Assembly: GCA_964468415.1 (NCBI GenBank) | Contig: CAYXUS010000044.1 | Coordinates: forward strand, 1-59,847 | Direction: 5' to 3' | Source of the DNA: Caldithrix sp964468415 | GTDB taxonomy: Bacteria > Calditrichota > Calditrichia > Calditrichales > Calditrichaceae | Length of the DNA stretch: 59,847 nucleotides | Part shown: piece by piece, positions 50,951 through 59,847 of the stretch | Layout of the letters: each line of letters starts with the position of its first letter | How positions within the stretch are numbered: the first letter of the stretch is position 1 | Notes under the pieces: generated by a model | Databases searched by the model: none | What the model was told of the DNA's origin: nothing | What the model saw: only the letters and a program-made list of their open reading frames with translations | Translations under genes and position numbers: made by a program

Positions 50951-52816
50951 ATGAAGTTGAGCATTAAAGCCGTCTTTTTTACTTTTTTACTTACCGCACT
51001 CTTGTTCGGTCAAACGGCCACACAAAAAGAATGGCGCATTTTTCAGCAGGGCATCCAAGATTACAAAACAGGCGATTACGACAGAGCCTTTAAAAATTTT
51101 TCGTTAGTCATCGAACGTTTAGGCCCCAAAAGCCATCTGCTGACCGCCAACTACCTGATGTTGGCCAAAACGCTTTACAAAATGGGCAAATACCAAAAAT
51201 CGCTGGAAGTTTGCCGTACGTTCGAAAAAAAATTCCCCCAAAGCACTTACACAGACGACATCATCTTTCTCAAGGCCAATAACTATTACCGTCTGCACCG
51301 CTATCAAACGGCCGCCAAGTTTTGGCTTTACCTGGCGGAAAAAAGCAGAGATCCGCGTCTAAAAAAGAAAGCACTTTCTTTGGCAAAAAATGCTCTACGT
51401 TATGCTCTGGACGAGCAAAGCCTAGATCACATTGCTCAGGAAGCCCATTCTCCTTTTCAGCAAAAATTGATTAAATACGCTCAGGCCGAACGTTATTACG
51501 AAGCGCGTAATTCGGCCGCAGCAATCAAAATACTCGAACAATATTTGCAACTGCCCGGACGCTTCCCCGAGCTGGACCAGAAGGCCCGGAATCTTTACGA
51601 TTTTTTGAAAAACAAAACCAATAACCTGGTGCGCATTGCCGCCCTGCTCCCATTAAGCGGAATGAACGGAGAGATCGGGAAAGCCATCTTCGATGGTGCC
51701 CGGTTAGCCCTCGATGAATTTAACCACTTAAATCAGATGAATATTCAATTGATTCCCTTTGACTACGAGGGCCGTCTGGAAACCGCTTTGCTGAAAATGA
51801 AGGAAATTACGCGGGATCCTTCGATTGTGGCGGTTTTCGGACCGCTGGAAAATGACATTACGGCTGCCTGCGCCCTGATTGCCGAATATGAAAAGATGCC
51901 GTTAATTACTCCAACCGCCTCCGGAAAAAATTTGCGCCGTGTTTCCGATTTTACCGTTCAATTGGCCGTGCCTGTGGACATCATGGCCAGCAAACTGGCC
52001 CGATTTGTGGTGGATTCTTTGAATGTACATCGGGTTGCCACGCTGTCTCCTATTGACGATTATTTTCTGGATTTTACCAATACGTTTGTGCAATACCTTA
52101 AAGAGAACTTCATCGAAATTCCCGTTCAACGCTGGTACTACCCCGGGGATAAAGATTTGACCGATCATTTTAAAGCCATTAAACGCATTGGCCTAAAATT
52201 AGCTTTTCAGGATTCTGTGATGGCTGCCGACAGTACCGTACAACTAAGCCAAATCGACTCCCTCTATCGGGCCTATCGCAAAGAAAAGCTGGCAAGACTG
52301 CTGCACAGCACCAGCCGCGTGAAAATCGACTCCGCAGAAATCCCCGTGCGAAGCTTTGATGCGATTCTTCTGCCGATTTACAGCGAAGATATCGATTTGA
52401 TCGCTTCGCAATATGCCTATTCCAATATCCGCGCCCAAATTCTGGGAAACAGCGACTGGTACGAACTGGATCGCCTGCGGAAAAATAAAAGCTACATCAA
52501 CGGCCTTATTTTCATCAGCGACAAATTTTTGAACAAAGACAATTGGGATTACCGCAAATTCGTTAACAAATTTCGTACGGCTTTCCATCGCTCGCCCGAA
52601 CGTTACGAGCTTTTGGGCTTTGACAATTTTAATTTTGTTTTGCAGGCGATCGATCAAAGCAACGAAAAACCGGAACGCGGCAATTTTTTGCGGCTAATAA
52701 AAAACGTGCCGCAATACGAGGGCATCTACCGTCGCTTTAATGTTGGGGACAAACGGTACAACAATGCCACACAGGTACTCAAATACATGTATGGTCAACT
52801 CATTCCCCTGAATTGA
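50951..52816 (+). CDS. TPR-containing periplasmic binding protein (LpoA/LivK-like)
   Basis: The 621-residue product starts at an ATG with GGGGA seven bases upstream. It has a signal peptide (FLLTALLFGQ), an N-terminal TPR region (residues about 25-210, YKTGDYDRAFKNFSLVIERL..YQKSLEVCRTFEKKFP), and a type I periplasmic-binding domain (AALLPLSGMNGEIGKAIFDGARLALDEF..GPLENDITAAC..PLITPTASG). This combination resembles LpoA, the activator of PBP1A, and LivK-like receptors. No lipobox is visible, unlike LpoA. It is followed 6 bp later by the PgeF-like gene. Confidence 0.82.
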   Translation: MKLSIKAVFFTFLLTALLFGQTATQKEWRIFQQGIQDYKTGDYDRAFKNFSLVIERLGPKSHLLTANYLMLAKTLYKMGKYQKSLEVCRTFEKKFPQSTYTDDIIFLKANNYYRLHRYQTAAKFWLYLAEKSRDPRLKKKALSLAKNALRYALDEQSLDHIAQEAHSPFQQKLIKYAQAERYYEARNSAAAIKILEQYLQLPGRFPELDQKARNLYDFLKNKTNNLVRIAALLPLSGMNGEIGKAIFDGARLALDEFNHLNQMNIQLIPFDYEGRLETALLKMKEITRDPSIVAVFGPLENDITAACALIAEYEKMPLITPTASGKNLRRVSDFTVQLAVPVDIMASKLARFVVDSLNVHRVATLSPIDDYFLDFTNTFVQYLKENFIEIPVQRWYYPGDKDLTDHFKAIKRIGLKLAFQDSVMAADSTVQLSQIDSLYRAYRKEKLARLLHSTSRVKIDSAEIPVRSFDAILLPIYSEDIDLIASQYAYSNIRAQILGNSDWYELDRLRKNKSYINGLIFISDKFLNKDNWDYRKFVNKFRTAFHRSPERYELLGFDNFNFVLQAIDQSNEKPERGNFLRLIKNVPQYEGIYRRFNVGDKRYNNATQVLKYMYGQLIPLN

Positions 52817-52822
52817 TTTGGT

Positions 52823-53578
52823 ATGCGTTCGGCTCCCGAAATACGACGGTTCGACATATTCCGCCCGTTTGAACGTTATTTGATCCACGGATTTTCTACG
52901 CGAAAAGGCGGAGTAAGCAAACCACCGTACCATTCGTTGAATTTGGGTTTGCACACAGGCGATGCCCGCCAGGCGGTGTTTGAGAATCGCAAGCGCTATT
53001 TTGACGCCCTGGGTATTTCCGAACAACGTGTGGTGTACCCGGAGCAGGTTCATTCCGATTCCATTGTCTTCGCTAAAGAACCGGGTATTGTTCCGCATTG
53101 CGATGCTCTTGTTACCGATCAAGCAGGACTGTACCTGAGCATTCAAACCGCGGATTGCTTTCCCGTTTTCATTTTTGATCCCGTACATCGGGCTGTGGGT
53201 CTTGTCCATTCGGGCTGGCGGGGAACGGCGCAGAATATTGTGGGGAAAACCATCGAACGCTTTGAAGAACACTTTGGCTCTGCGCCGAATGATTTATTCA
53301 TTGCCATCGGGCCCGGCGTTCAGCAAAGTTGCTATCAGGTCGATCGTGTTACTGCGCAACACTTCTCTGTAAAATTTCTGCTTCCCGACGGCAGGGACCA
53401 CTTTAAACTGGATGTCCAGGGCGCCATTACTGAACAAATTTTAACCAAAGGGGTGCCTTCCCGCAATATTGAAATCGATAAAACGTGCACGCATTGCCAG
53501 GAAGATTTATATTATTCGTACCGTCGCGACGGGAAACGCAGTGGACGCATGATGGGAATTATTGGCTTACGTAAATAA
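52823..53578 (+). CDS. PgeF/YfiH-family (polyphenol oxidase/LACC1-like) protein
   Basis: The 251-residue protein has the family zinc ligands in VYPEQVHSD (His), TADCFPVFIFD (Cys) and GLVHSGWRGTAQNIV (His), with IGPGVQQSCYQVD and HFKLDVQ later. Bacterial YfiH/PgeF edits peptidoglycan by hydrolysing misincorporated precursors, and LACC1 relatives act on purine nucleosides. The precise activity is unknown. It starts 6 bp after the LpoA-like gene, which fits a cell-wall theme. Confidence 0.9.
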   Translation: MRSAPEIRRFDIFRPFERYLIHGFSTRKGGVSKPPYHSLNLGLHTGDARQAVFENRKRYFDALGISEQRVVYPEQVHSDSIVFAKEPGIVPHCDALVTDQAGLYLSIQTADCFPVFIFDPVHRAVGLVHSGWRGTAQNIVGKTIERFEEHFGSAPNDLFIAIGPGVQQSCYQVDRVTAQHFSVKFLLPDGRDHFKLDVQGAITEQILTKGVPSRNIEIDKTCTHCQEDLYYSYRRDGKRSGRMMGIIGLRK

Positions 53579-53604
53579 CCAAATTTAATGTGCAGGAACA
53601 ACGG

Positions 53605-55341
53605 ATGAAAACCTTCTTTTCTTTTTTGCTGGTCTTGATATTTTTGAGTGGCTCCACTTTTGCTCAGGACTCTGCGCCGTTCAACAACTTCCCAAAAACA
53701 TCTGCCGGACAACTTATGGCCTGGATCTTCTTCAAAGACAAGGGGCCGGACAACGAGGCGCTATTGGCCAAGCCCCAACAGTTTCTTTCCCGGCGGGCAT
53801 TGGAACGGCGGCGCGTTCGCAGGCCCGGCTCCCCGCTTGTGGAATACAGCGATTTACCGGTTTTTGCAGGTTACATCGATCTGATCAAACCTTTTGTGCA
53901 AAAAATACGCGTTAAATCGCGATGGCTTAATGCCGTAAGTGTGGAGGCAAACGCAAGCAACTTGCGGCACATTGCCCAATTAAGTTGCGTGCTAAAGATC
54001 GATCCTGTCGCTTTGGGGCATGCCCCGCTTCCTCCCGAAACCCGGCCGGTTCCGACATCCCGCCTGAAAAAGGCAAAAGCTGTAAACGATTCGCTCCCTT
54101 ACGGAGTTTCCGCGAAACAATTGGACTTAATCCGTGTGCCTTTTTTACATCAAAAGGGTTTTTACGGGAAAAATGTCCTTATTTGCATGTTGGACGACGG
54201 AGTGAATCTACTCGGTGGGCATGAGGCGCTGAGACGGGTAAAAATTTTAGCCACCCATGATTTCATCCACGGCGATGATTTGATTAATGACACGGGAATA
54301 AAAGCTTACGAAGGCTGGCACGGCACCATGACGCTTTCGGTAATTGCCGGATATGCACCCGATGTTCTGATTGGTCCCGCCTTTGAAGCGACCTTCATTT
54401 TAGCCAAGACCGAAATCGATCAATACGAACGGCCTATTGAGGAAGATTACTGGGTTGCGGGCATTGAGTGGGGCGACAGTTTGGGTGCCGATATCGTCAG
54501 TAGCTCGCTGGGCTACATCGATTGGTACACTCCGGCCGATATGGACGGAGAAACGGCGAAAACTACCATCGCCGCTGACATGGCGGCGGAGAAAGGCATT
54601 CTTGTATTCAATTCCGCCGGAAATGAAGGCGACAACCCCGAGCACAATACCCTGATTGCCCCCGCCGACGGCAAAAAGGTACTGGCCGTAGCCGCAACCG
54701 ATCGTTACGGAATCCGCGCCTCGTTTTCCTCGGTAGGCCCGTCGGCCGACGGACGCATCAAGCCGGACATTGCCGCTATGGGCGCTTCGGTAATTGTGGC
54801 CGACAGCAAAGATTCCAGCGGCTATCGCTATTCCAGCGGTACGTCTTTTTCCTGTCCGCTGGCTGCCGGTGGCACTGCTTTGCTGCTACAGGCCTTTCCT
54901 ACCGCTCCTGCCCAGTTGGTGATTAAAGCCTTGAAGAGTACCGCATCGCAGGCCAACTTCCCGGACAAATACCTTGGCTGGGGAGTCATTGATCTGGAAA
55001 AAGCGTACCAATATCTGGATACGGCGGTTGTTCGCCCAAGTCCCCATCTTTCCGAGCTGGAATTTTTACCTGTGCGGAATAATCCCGGTAACCGCTACGT
55101 CGAATTTGCCTATCGGGTAAAATATCCCAGCGCCGCCGAGCTGCGCATTTACGATATGCTGGGCAGACGCATCCATTTCCCTTCCTTGCGTGTACATTTA
55201 CTGGAGGCTGAACAACTTTACGTAGAGCGGATTAATACGAGCCATTTGGCCGGGGGCACCTATGTTGCGCGGTTAGCCATACGGGAATTGGGTACCGGTC
55301 GCATCATCCGAAAAAGCCAAAAGTTCGTTGTTCTCCATTAA
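53605..55341 (+). CDS. Secreted subtilisin-like peptidase with a type-IX-like C-terminal domain
   Basis: The 578-residue product has a signal peptide (FLLVLIFLSGSTFAQ), a propeptide region with FVQKIRVKSRWLNAVSVEA, and a subtilase domain: Asp in MLDDGVNLLG, His in GWHGTMTLSVIAG, oxyanion Asn in NSAGNEGDNPEH and Ser in GTSFSCPLAAGG. The last about 90 residues (NNPGNRYVEFAYRV..RIYDMLGRRI..GGTYVARLAI..KFVVLH) match the pattern of the type IX secretion A-type sorting domain. The ATG at 53605 is chosen over a GTG five codons earlier. It is followed by a strong hairpin. Confidence 0.88.
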   Translation: MKTFFSFLLVLIFLSGSTFAQDSAPFNNFPKTSAGQLMAWIFFKDKGPDNEALLAKPQQFLSRRALERRRVRRPGSPLVEYSDLPVFAGYIDLIKPFVQKIRVKSRWLNAVSVEANASNLRHIAQLSCVLKIDPVALGHAPLPPETRPVPTSRLKKAKAVNDSLPYGVSAKQLDLIRVPFLHQKGFYGKNVLICMLDDGVNLLGGHEALRRVKILATHDFIHGDDLINDTGIKAYEGWHGTMTLSVIAGYAPDVLIGPAFEATFILAKTEIDQYERPIEEDYWVAGIEWGDSLGADIVSSSLGYIDWYTPADMDGETAKTTIAADMAAEKGILVFNSAGNEGDNPEHNTLIAPADGKKVLAVAATDRYGIRASFSSVGPSADGRIKPDIAAMGASVIVADSKDSSGYRYSSGTSFSCPLAAGGTALLLQAFPTAPAQLVIKALKSTASQANFPDKYLGWGVIDLEKAYQYLDTAVVRPSPHLSELEFLPVRNNPGNRYVEFAYRVKYPSAAELRIYDMLGRRIHFPSLRVHLLEAEQLYVERINTSHLAGGTYVARLAIRELGTGRIIRKSQKFVVLH

Positions 55342-55348
55342 AATAAAA

Positions 55349-55381
55349 AAAGCGGCCTGCCGCTTAAGGACAGGCCGCTTT
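55349..55381. terminator. Bidirectional rho-independent terminator
   Basis: AAAGCGGCCTG pairs perfectly with CAGGCCGCTTT (11 bp) across an 11-base loop. On the minus strand it is followed by TTTTATTTT, so it mainly ends the M16 peptidase gene. It also lies 8 bp after the subtilase stop. Confidence 0.88.
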
Positions 55382-55404
55382 CCAATTTTAGTTAATGCAG
55401 ACTT

Positions 55405-58251
55405 TTAATTTTTCTCGGGATACAACACATACCGCAAATAACGTTTCGTATTTAATAATTTCTTAGCCATTTCCTGTACATCTTTTAGCGTTACCGATTG
55501 AATAATATCGTCGATCTGGAGAATGTGTTCCAGCGGAATATCGTTGTTCACGGCAAACTGCAAACGGCTTAGCCAGTATGGATTCTCTTTCATGCTGTCT
55601 TTGTATTCTTGCAAATCCATTTTTTTGATTTTGTCCAAATATTTTTCCGTTGTACCGAATTGGCGTAAACTGTCGACTTGCTGAAAAACAATATTGTTTA
55701 ATTCGTCAGCTCGCTGAGGGCTGCACGTAAAACGAATACGAATCTGGTAGCGGCTTTCCGGATAATGGGTAAAACGATCCCGGACGCTGGGTGCATAGGT
55801 TCCGCTTTTTTCCTCCCGCAATTGCTCCCGCAGCTTAATTTGTAAAACTTCGGTCACAAAATGGCCTTTAATGACATTGGGCAACGACCATTCAAACGGC
55901 CCGAAGAAAATGACCGTATTAACGCTTTTGGGTTCCAAACCTTTTTTGAGATCTTTTTCAATGACACCGGATGGAAGTTTGTAGGTTACATCTTTCCACG
56001 CCTCGTTGCGGTGGAGTGCGGGCAAACCTCCCAGATATTTTTCCACAAAAGGTTTTAAAGTGTCCGGTGTAAAGCTTCCGACGAAAATAAAAGTAAAATC
56101 GCTGGCATCGGCAAAACGATCCCGATAAAAATCTTCGGCAACTTTTAAATTAACCTGCTTTAACATTTCCGGCGTGAGAGTTTTGTAACGAGGATTATGC
56201 CGGGTTAACGTAGCCTGAATAGAATCGCCGTACACAAATTGCGGATCGGCCGCCATATTTTGCAAATAGCGTGAGATTTTTTTGGTGTAGGCCAAAAAGG
56301 CCGTGCTGTCAAAACGGGGCTGGGTAAAGTAAAGATAAATGAGCTGGAACATGGTACCCAGGTCTTTTTTAACCGAGGCGCCACGTAAGCCTTCGGAAAG
56401 CTCCGTAATGTACGGGCTCACTCTGACTATTTTGCCGGTTAGGAATTTTTGCAGTTGAATTTTGTTGAAAGGCCCTACGCCCGATTCTTTTTCGAAGTCG
56501 GCAGCCAATTTCGCTGAGACCAGGTCTTTGGTATCAACCAAAGAATAGCCGCCAGGGCTAACCGCCCGGAAAGAGATTTCATCGTTCTTGAAGGAGGTGG
56601 GTTTCAAGATAACCCGAACGCCATTACTCAGAACCCACTCGGTTACTCCTATTTCGGGATGTTTGACTTCTTTGACGATTTTCCCCTTTTTAACGGGTGC
56701 CGCCAATAGCTTTTTGTCCGACATTTTATCCACATAAGGAGTTACCTTCATCTGGCCTACCTGCTTTAGAATGGCCGCCAATTTTTCTTCTGTGGGTACC
56801 GGCACACCTTCCTTTTGCGGACCGGTTACTTCGACAATCCGATCTTTAATCGCCAGCCAGGAACGTACCATATTGTTAACATCATCCAGTTTGATAGTTG
56901 GAAGCAGGGCTTTGGTTAGCTGATACTCTGCTTCGATGCCCGGTACGGGTTCTTCATACAAAAAATTTCGTTGATATTCGGAAACCAGCCCTCCGGACTT
57001 TTGTTTGTCGCGTTCGGCATAGGCTTTTTCGATGTTCCGTAAATAGGCTTTTTTGTAGCGCTCTAATTCCGTGGGTGTAAAGCCGTATTCCTGAACTCGC
57101 TTTGCCTCGATCAACAGGGTTTTGTAGGCGGTTTCGATCTGTTTTGGCCCGACCACGGCAGACATGCCGAACGATTCCATCGGCAAAATAAAACGGGATT
57201 TGTACGCACCGCCGGAAATGAAGGGCGGGTTCTTCTTTTGGGTTAATTCGGCCAACCGGGCGGAAAGCATCTGAATGACCAGATTATCGATGATCATGTT
57301 GCGATAGTCGCCCACGGTTTTTTGCGTGTCGGGTTTCATTTTGTACTCAATGCTTACCTGAGCGATGGTGGCTTCGGGGTCCGTGGCAATGGCAAAAAGA
57401 GTGGTATCCTGGGCCGGGACGTCGTAATATTTTCTTTTTGGGGCATTGGGAGGATTCTTTATTCCGGCGAAATGCTCTTTTAACATTTTCTCAATCTGTT
57501 TGGCATCAAAATCACCGACAGCAATTACTCCTATCAGTTGCGGACGATACCATTTGTGGTAAAAGTTTTTGGGAACGTCTGGAGTAAAGTTTTCCAGAAC
57601 CTCGATTTTTCCAATGGGCAAGCGCTTGGCGTAACGCGAATCTTTAAGAATAATGGGCAACAATTTATCGCGGATGCGCTGGCCGGCACCCAAACCGCGG
57701 CGCCATTCCGAAATGACCACTCCGCGTTCTTTGTTTACTTCCACCGGATCGTAGGTTACATTGTGGGCCCAATCTTCCAGAATTTGGATGCCTTTTTTAA
57801 GAATCGCCAGGGAATCGGTGGGTAATTTGAGCATGTACACTGTTTCATCAAAACTGGTGTAGGCATTCAAATCGGCTCCAAAACGCATGCCGATCGATTC
57901 CAGAAAATTGACCAGTTCCTGTTTTTGAAAGTGCTTTGTACCGTTAAAGGCCATGTGTTCACAAAAGTGGGCAATTCCCTGCTCATTGTCGGTTTCCAGA
58001 ATGGAGCCCGCTTTAACGATCAGGCGAAAAGATGCTTCTTTTTCAGGCATGTGGTTTTCGCGAATGTAATAGGTTAACCCGTTTGGGAGCTGGCCTTTTA
58101 TGATTCGCGAATCGAATGGTAGCGGTTGATCAAAATTTAACTTTTTCTCAATCTTTGGCGCCGTTTTTTGCACAGCTTGTTGCGTTTGGTGGTTACAGGC
58201 ACTCAAAATAATGCCTGTCGTAACAAGGAGGGTTAAAATAAATTGTTTCAT
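55405..58251 (-). CDS. Zinc metallopeptidase, M16 (pitrilysin) family lipoprotein
   Basis: The 948-residue protein has a lipoprotein signal (TGIILSACNHQ) and an M16 layout. The active-site inverted zinc motif is HFCEHMAFNG with the downstream Glu in ERGVVISEW, and a second inactive M16 half follows (about residues 480-948, with FTFIFVGSFTPDTLKPFVEKYLGGLPAL). Length matches bacterial periplasmic insulinase-like peptidases (PqqL type). It is transcribed toward the subtilase gene and diverges from the S9 peptidase gene, with 176 bp between. Confidence 0.92.
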   Translation of the reverse strand: MKQFILTLLVTTGIILSACNHQTQQAVQKTAPKIEKKLNFDQPLPFDSRIIKGQLPNGLTYYIRENHMPEKEASFRLIVKAGSILETDNEQGIAHFCEHMAFNGTKHFQKQELVNFLESIGMRFGADLNAYTSFDETVYMLKLPTDSLAILKKGIQILEDWAHNVTYDPVEVNKERGVVISEWRRGLGAGQRIRDKLLPIILKDSRYAKRLPIGKIEVLENFTPDVPKNFYHKWYRPQLIGVIAVGDFDAKQIEKMLKEHFAGIKNPPNAPKRKYYDVPAQDTTLFAIATDPEATIAQVSIEYKMKPDTQKTVGDYRNMIIDNLVIQMLSARLAELTQKKNPPFISGGAYKSRFILPMESFGMSAVVGPKQIETAYKTLLIEAKRVQEYGFTPTELERYKKAYLRNIEKAYAERDKQKSGGLVSEYQRNFLYEEPVPGIEAEYQLTKALLPTIKLDDVNNMVRSWLAIKDRIVEVTGPQKEGVPVPTEEKLAAILKQVGQMKVTPYVDKMSDKKLLAAPVKKGKIVKEVKHPEIGVTEWVLSNGVRVILKPTSFKNDEISFRAVSPGGYSLVDTKDLVSAKLAADFEKESGVGPFNKIQLQKFLTGKIVRVSPYITELSEGLRGASVKKDLGTMFQLIYLYFTQPRFDSTAFLAYTKKISRYLQNMAADPQFVYGDSIQATLTRHNPRYKTLTPEMLKQVNLKVAEDFYRDRFADASDFTFIFVGSFTPDTLKPFVEKYLGGLPALHRNEAWKDVTYKLPSGVIEKDLKKGLEPKSVNTVIFFGPFEWSLPNVIKGHFVTEVLQIKLREQLREEKSGTYAPSVRDRFTHYPESRYQIRIRFTCSPQRADELNNIVFQQVDSLRQFGTTEKYLDKIKKMDLQEYKDSMKENPYWLSRLQFAVNNDIPLEHILQIDDIIQSVTLKDVQEMAKKLLNTKRYLRYVLYPEKN

Positions 58252-58427
58252 TAGAATTCCTTTAGAGTTTGATAGTACACCTAATAATGCTGTTTGCTTT
58301 ACTTTTTATTTTCAAACAATTTAATTTACGAAAATTCAAAAAAATATTGCAACCATATTTGAATTCATCTAATTTGCAAAAAACATGAGAAAAGAATGTG
58401 ACTCCCGTGGTTTTTTCGGAGGTAAAA

Positions 58428-59847
58428 ATGAGACGTTTTTTGATTCTTTCTTTATTTTTTGTGACTTTGGCTTTTTCTCAAAAGCAACCTTTTTCGATTG
58501 ATGCGCTTTACAAAATAAAAAATGTAAGCGATGTGCAACTTTCGCCGGACGGACGCAGGGTGGCGTTTGTGGTTACATCGTACAATTTAAAGAAAGGCAC
58601 GTCCAATTCGGAGATTTACGTGATGAATTCGGATGGAAGCGGGCAAATTCGCATGACCAATAATCCGGCACACGATTACCACCCGCGCTGGTCGGCGGAC
58701 GGGAAAAAATTGTTGTTTGTTTCCGATCGCGAGGAAGGAAATCAGGCTTGGGTGATGCCGGTTGACGGCGGCGAACCGTACCGTTTGACGAATTTTTCCA
58801 GCGGTGTGCAAAGTCCCGAATGGGTGGGCGGAAGCCGTCAAATCATCTTTGCCAGTTCGGTTTTTCCGGAATGCGGGGCCAATTCCGATTGCAACGAAAA
58901 AATCAACAAAAGCATGGAAGAGGGGCCGTTGCAGGCGCACATGGCCGACCACCTTTTGTACCGCCATTGGACGTTTTACAAAGACGGCCATCGCACGCAT
59001 CTGATTCTGTTTGACATTCGCGACAAACGTTACAAGGACGTCACGCCGGGCCATTACGATTTTCCGCCTTTGTGGGGAAGTTTTTCCGTATCGCCGGACG
59101 GGCGCTATGTTTGCGTGGAAGCCAAATTGGATTCGTTTCCGGCTTCTTCCACCAACAACGATTTGTTGCTGTACGATTTGCAAAGCGGGCAACGCACCAA
59201 TCTTACCGAAGCGAACAAGGCTTTTGACGGCGACCCGGTGTTTTCTCCCAATGGCCGGTACATTGCCTATCAAACGCAGAAGATTCCGGGTTACGAGTCG
59301 GACAAGAAGCGTCTGGCAGTTTACGATTTGAAAGCACACCGATCCCGCATTCTGACGGAATCCATTGACAACTGGACTGATACCTACCGCTGGTCGCCCG
59401 ATTCACGCTACATTTATTTTCGCGTGCACGAAAAAGGACATTTTCCTTTGTACCGGTTTGATCTTAAGAAAAACCGCTACCGGAAAGTGGCCGACGTGAA
59501 AACGATTTACGACTACGCTGCGGGCAAGAAATGGCTTGTTTTGAGCCGCAGCAGCGTTAAGCAACCCTACGAACTGGTGCGGGTGAAAATCAAAGGAGAC
59601 TACCGGCAGAAAAAGGCGCAGCGTTTAACTTTTTTTAACAAGGCTATCGAAGATTCGGTGGATATTCGACCGGTACGGGAATTGTGGATTTCCAGTCCGA
59701 CCGGTGTAAAAATTCACACGTTTCTGGTTACGCCGCACAATTTTGATCCGCATAAAAAATATCCGCTTATTTTGAATGTGCATGGTGGGCCGCAGTACCA
59801 ATGGGCCGATGCTTTCCGCGGTGACTGGCAGGTGTATCCGGGCGCAG
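58428..59847 (+). CDS. S9 family (prolyl-oligopeptidase/acylaminoacyl) peptidase, cut by right edge
   Basis: Translation from the ATG at 58428 (GGAGGT six bases upstream) stays open to the window edge, 473 codons. A signal peptide (LILSLFFVTLAFSQ) is followed by WD40-like propeller blades (VQLSPDGRRVAFVV, PRWSADGKKLLFVSDREEG, PVFSPNGRYIAYQT, YRWSPDSRYIYF). The start of the alpha/beta hydrolase domain then appears with the oxyanion segment NVHGGPQYQWADAF. The catalytic Ser (GxSxG) would lie beyond the edge. A 250-residue open frame on the other strand (58587-59339) is an artefact of codon bias. Confidence 0.93.
   Translation, partial: MRRFLILSLFFVTLAFSQKQPFSIDALYKIKNVSDVQLSPDGRRVAFVVTSYNLKKGTSNSEIYVMNSDGSGQIRMTNNPAHDYHPRWSADGKKLLFVSDREEGNQAWVMPVDGGEPYRLTNFSSGVQSPEWVGGSRQIIFASSVFPECGANSDCNEKINKSMEEGPLQAHMADHLLYRHWTFYKDGHRTHLILFDIRDKRYKDVTPGHYDFPPLWGSFSVSPDGRYVCVEAKLDSFPASSTNNDLLLYDLQSGQRTNLTEANKAFDGDPVFSPNGRYIAYQTQKIPGYESDKKRLAVYDLKAHRSRILTESIDNWTDTYRWSPDSRYIYFRVHEKGHFPLYRFDLKKNRYRKVADVKTIYDYAAGKKWLVLSRSSVKQPYELVRVKIKGDYRQKKAQRLTFFNKAIEDSVDIRPVRELWISSPTGVKIHTFLVTPHNFDPHKKYPLILNVHGGPQYQWADAFRGDWQVYPGA

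Noticed and set aside
58587..59339. A 250-residue open frame on the minus strand
   Set aside because: It lies inside the S9 peptidase gene, whose propeller motifs are clear. The frame is basic, has no recognised motif and reflects codon bias.
1..59847. tRNA genes, rRNA genes, CRISPR arrays, insertion sequences or prophage
   Set aside because: Intergenic spaces were read on both strands. None showed a cloverleaf, spaced direct repeats, terminal inverted repeats with transposase, or phage genes. The holin-like protein at 47300 is of a chromosomal family.

Overview
The window most resembles a bacterium of the FCB group, probably Calditrichota (Caldithrix-like). This is an inference, not a measurement. 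It rests on a mid-40s GC content by eye, very many multiheme cytochromes, anaerobic CO metabolism, no phage or IS elements, and a secreted subtilase with a type-IX-like C-terminal sorting domain. No rRNA, tRNA, CRISPR array or transposase was seen. Almost everything is tightly packed protein-coding operons.

Left third (1-18.6 kb): an extracellular electron transfer locus. A partial propeller-sensor gene runs off the left edge. Next comes a minus-strand operon (read 8992 to 1919): a double-rhodanese lipoprotein, a multiheme cytochrome lipoprotein interrupted by an in-frame TGA, an outer-membrane beta-barrel, a 12-heme cytochrome, a 4-heme lipoprotein, and an 11-heme cytochrome fused to a membrane cytochrome b. 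Facing it on the plus strand are a sigma-54 activator and an operon with a NifX-like protein, a HybA/HybB-type quinone oxidoreductase pair, a 12/13-heme cytochrome, a heme-containing histidine kinase and two response regulators fused to GcvH-like domains. Together they look like a quinol-to-outside electron conduit with its own sigma-54 and two-component control. The in-frame TGA is followed 11 nt later by a perfect GGCCCC-GUU-GGGGCC hairpin, the placement expected of a bacterial SECIS. The gene is therefore a strong candidate for a selenocysteine-containing multiheme cytochrome. This is the main finding.

Middle (18.6-34.2 kb): minus-strand housekeeping genes (guaA, surE, accD, rimI, tsaB, tsaE), then an AT-richer plus-strand CO-oxidation island. 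The island has a half-size TauE-like protein, a fused nickel-type ECF transporter (M-N-Q polypeptide plus ATPase), a PAS-LytTR regulator resembling the heme CO sensor RcoM, CooF, CooS, a NuoE/NuoF/NuoG-like NAD(P)-reducing module without a hydrogenase subunit, and the nickel-insertion ATPase CooC. It can be read as CO oxidation feeding NAD(P)+ reduction, with metal supply and CO sensing encoded alongside.

Right part (34.2-59.8 kb): ssb, then a nucleoside salvage run (cdd, udk, tdk, NupC-type transporter, SppA peptidase, purine nucleoside phosphorylase). A surface/signalling locus follows (secreted protein, FecR-domain protein, beta-barrel, CHASE2-adenylate cyclase). The rest is a set of single genes: holin-like membrane protein, DJ-1/PfpI, RNase Z-like hydrolase, HD-GYP phosphodiesterase, TPR/LpoA-like binding protein, PgeF-like protein, subtilase, M16 peptidase, and a partial S9 peptidase cut by the right edge.
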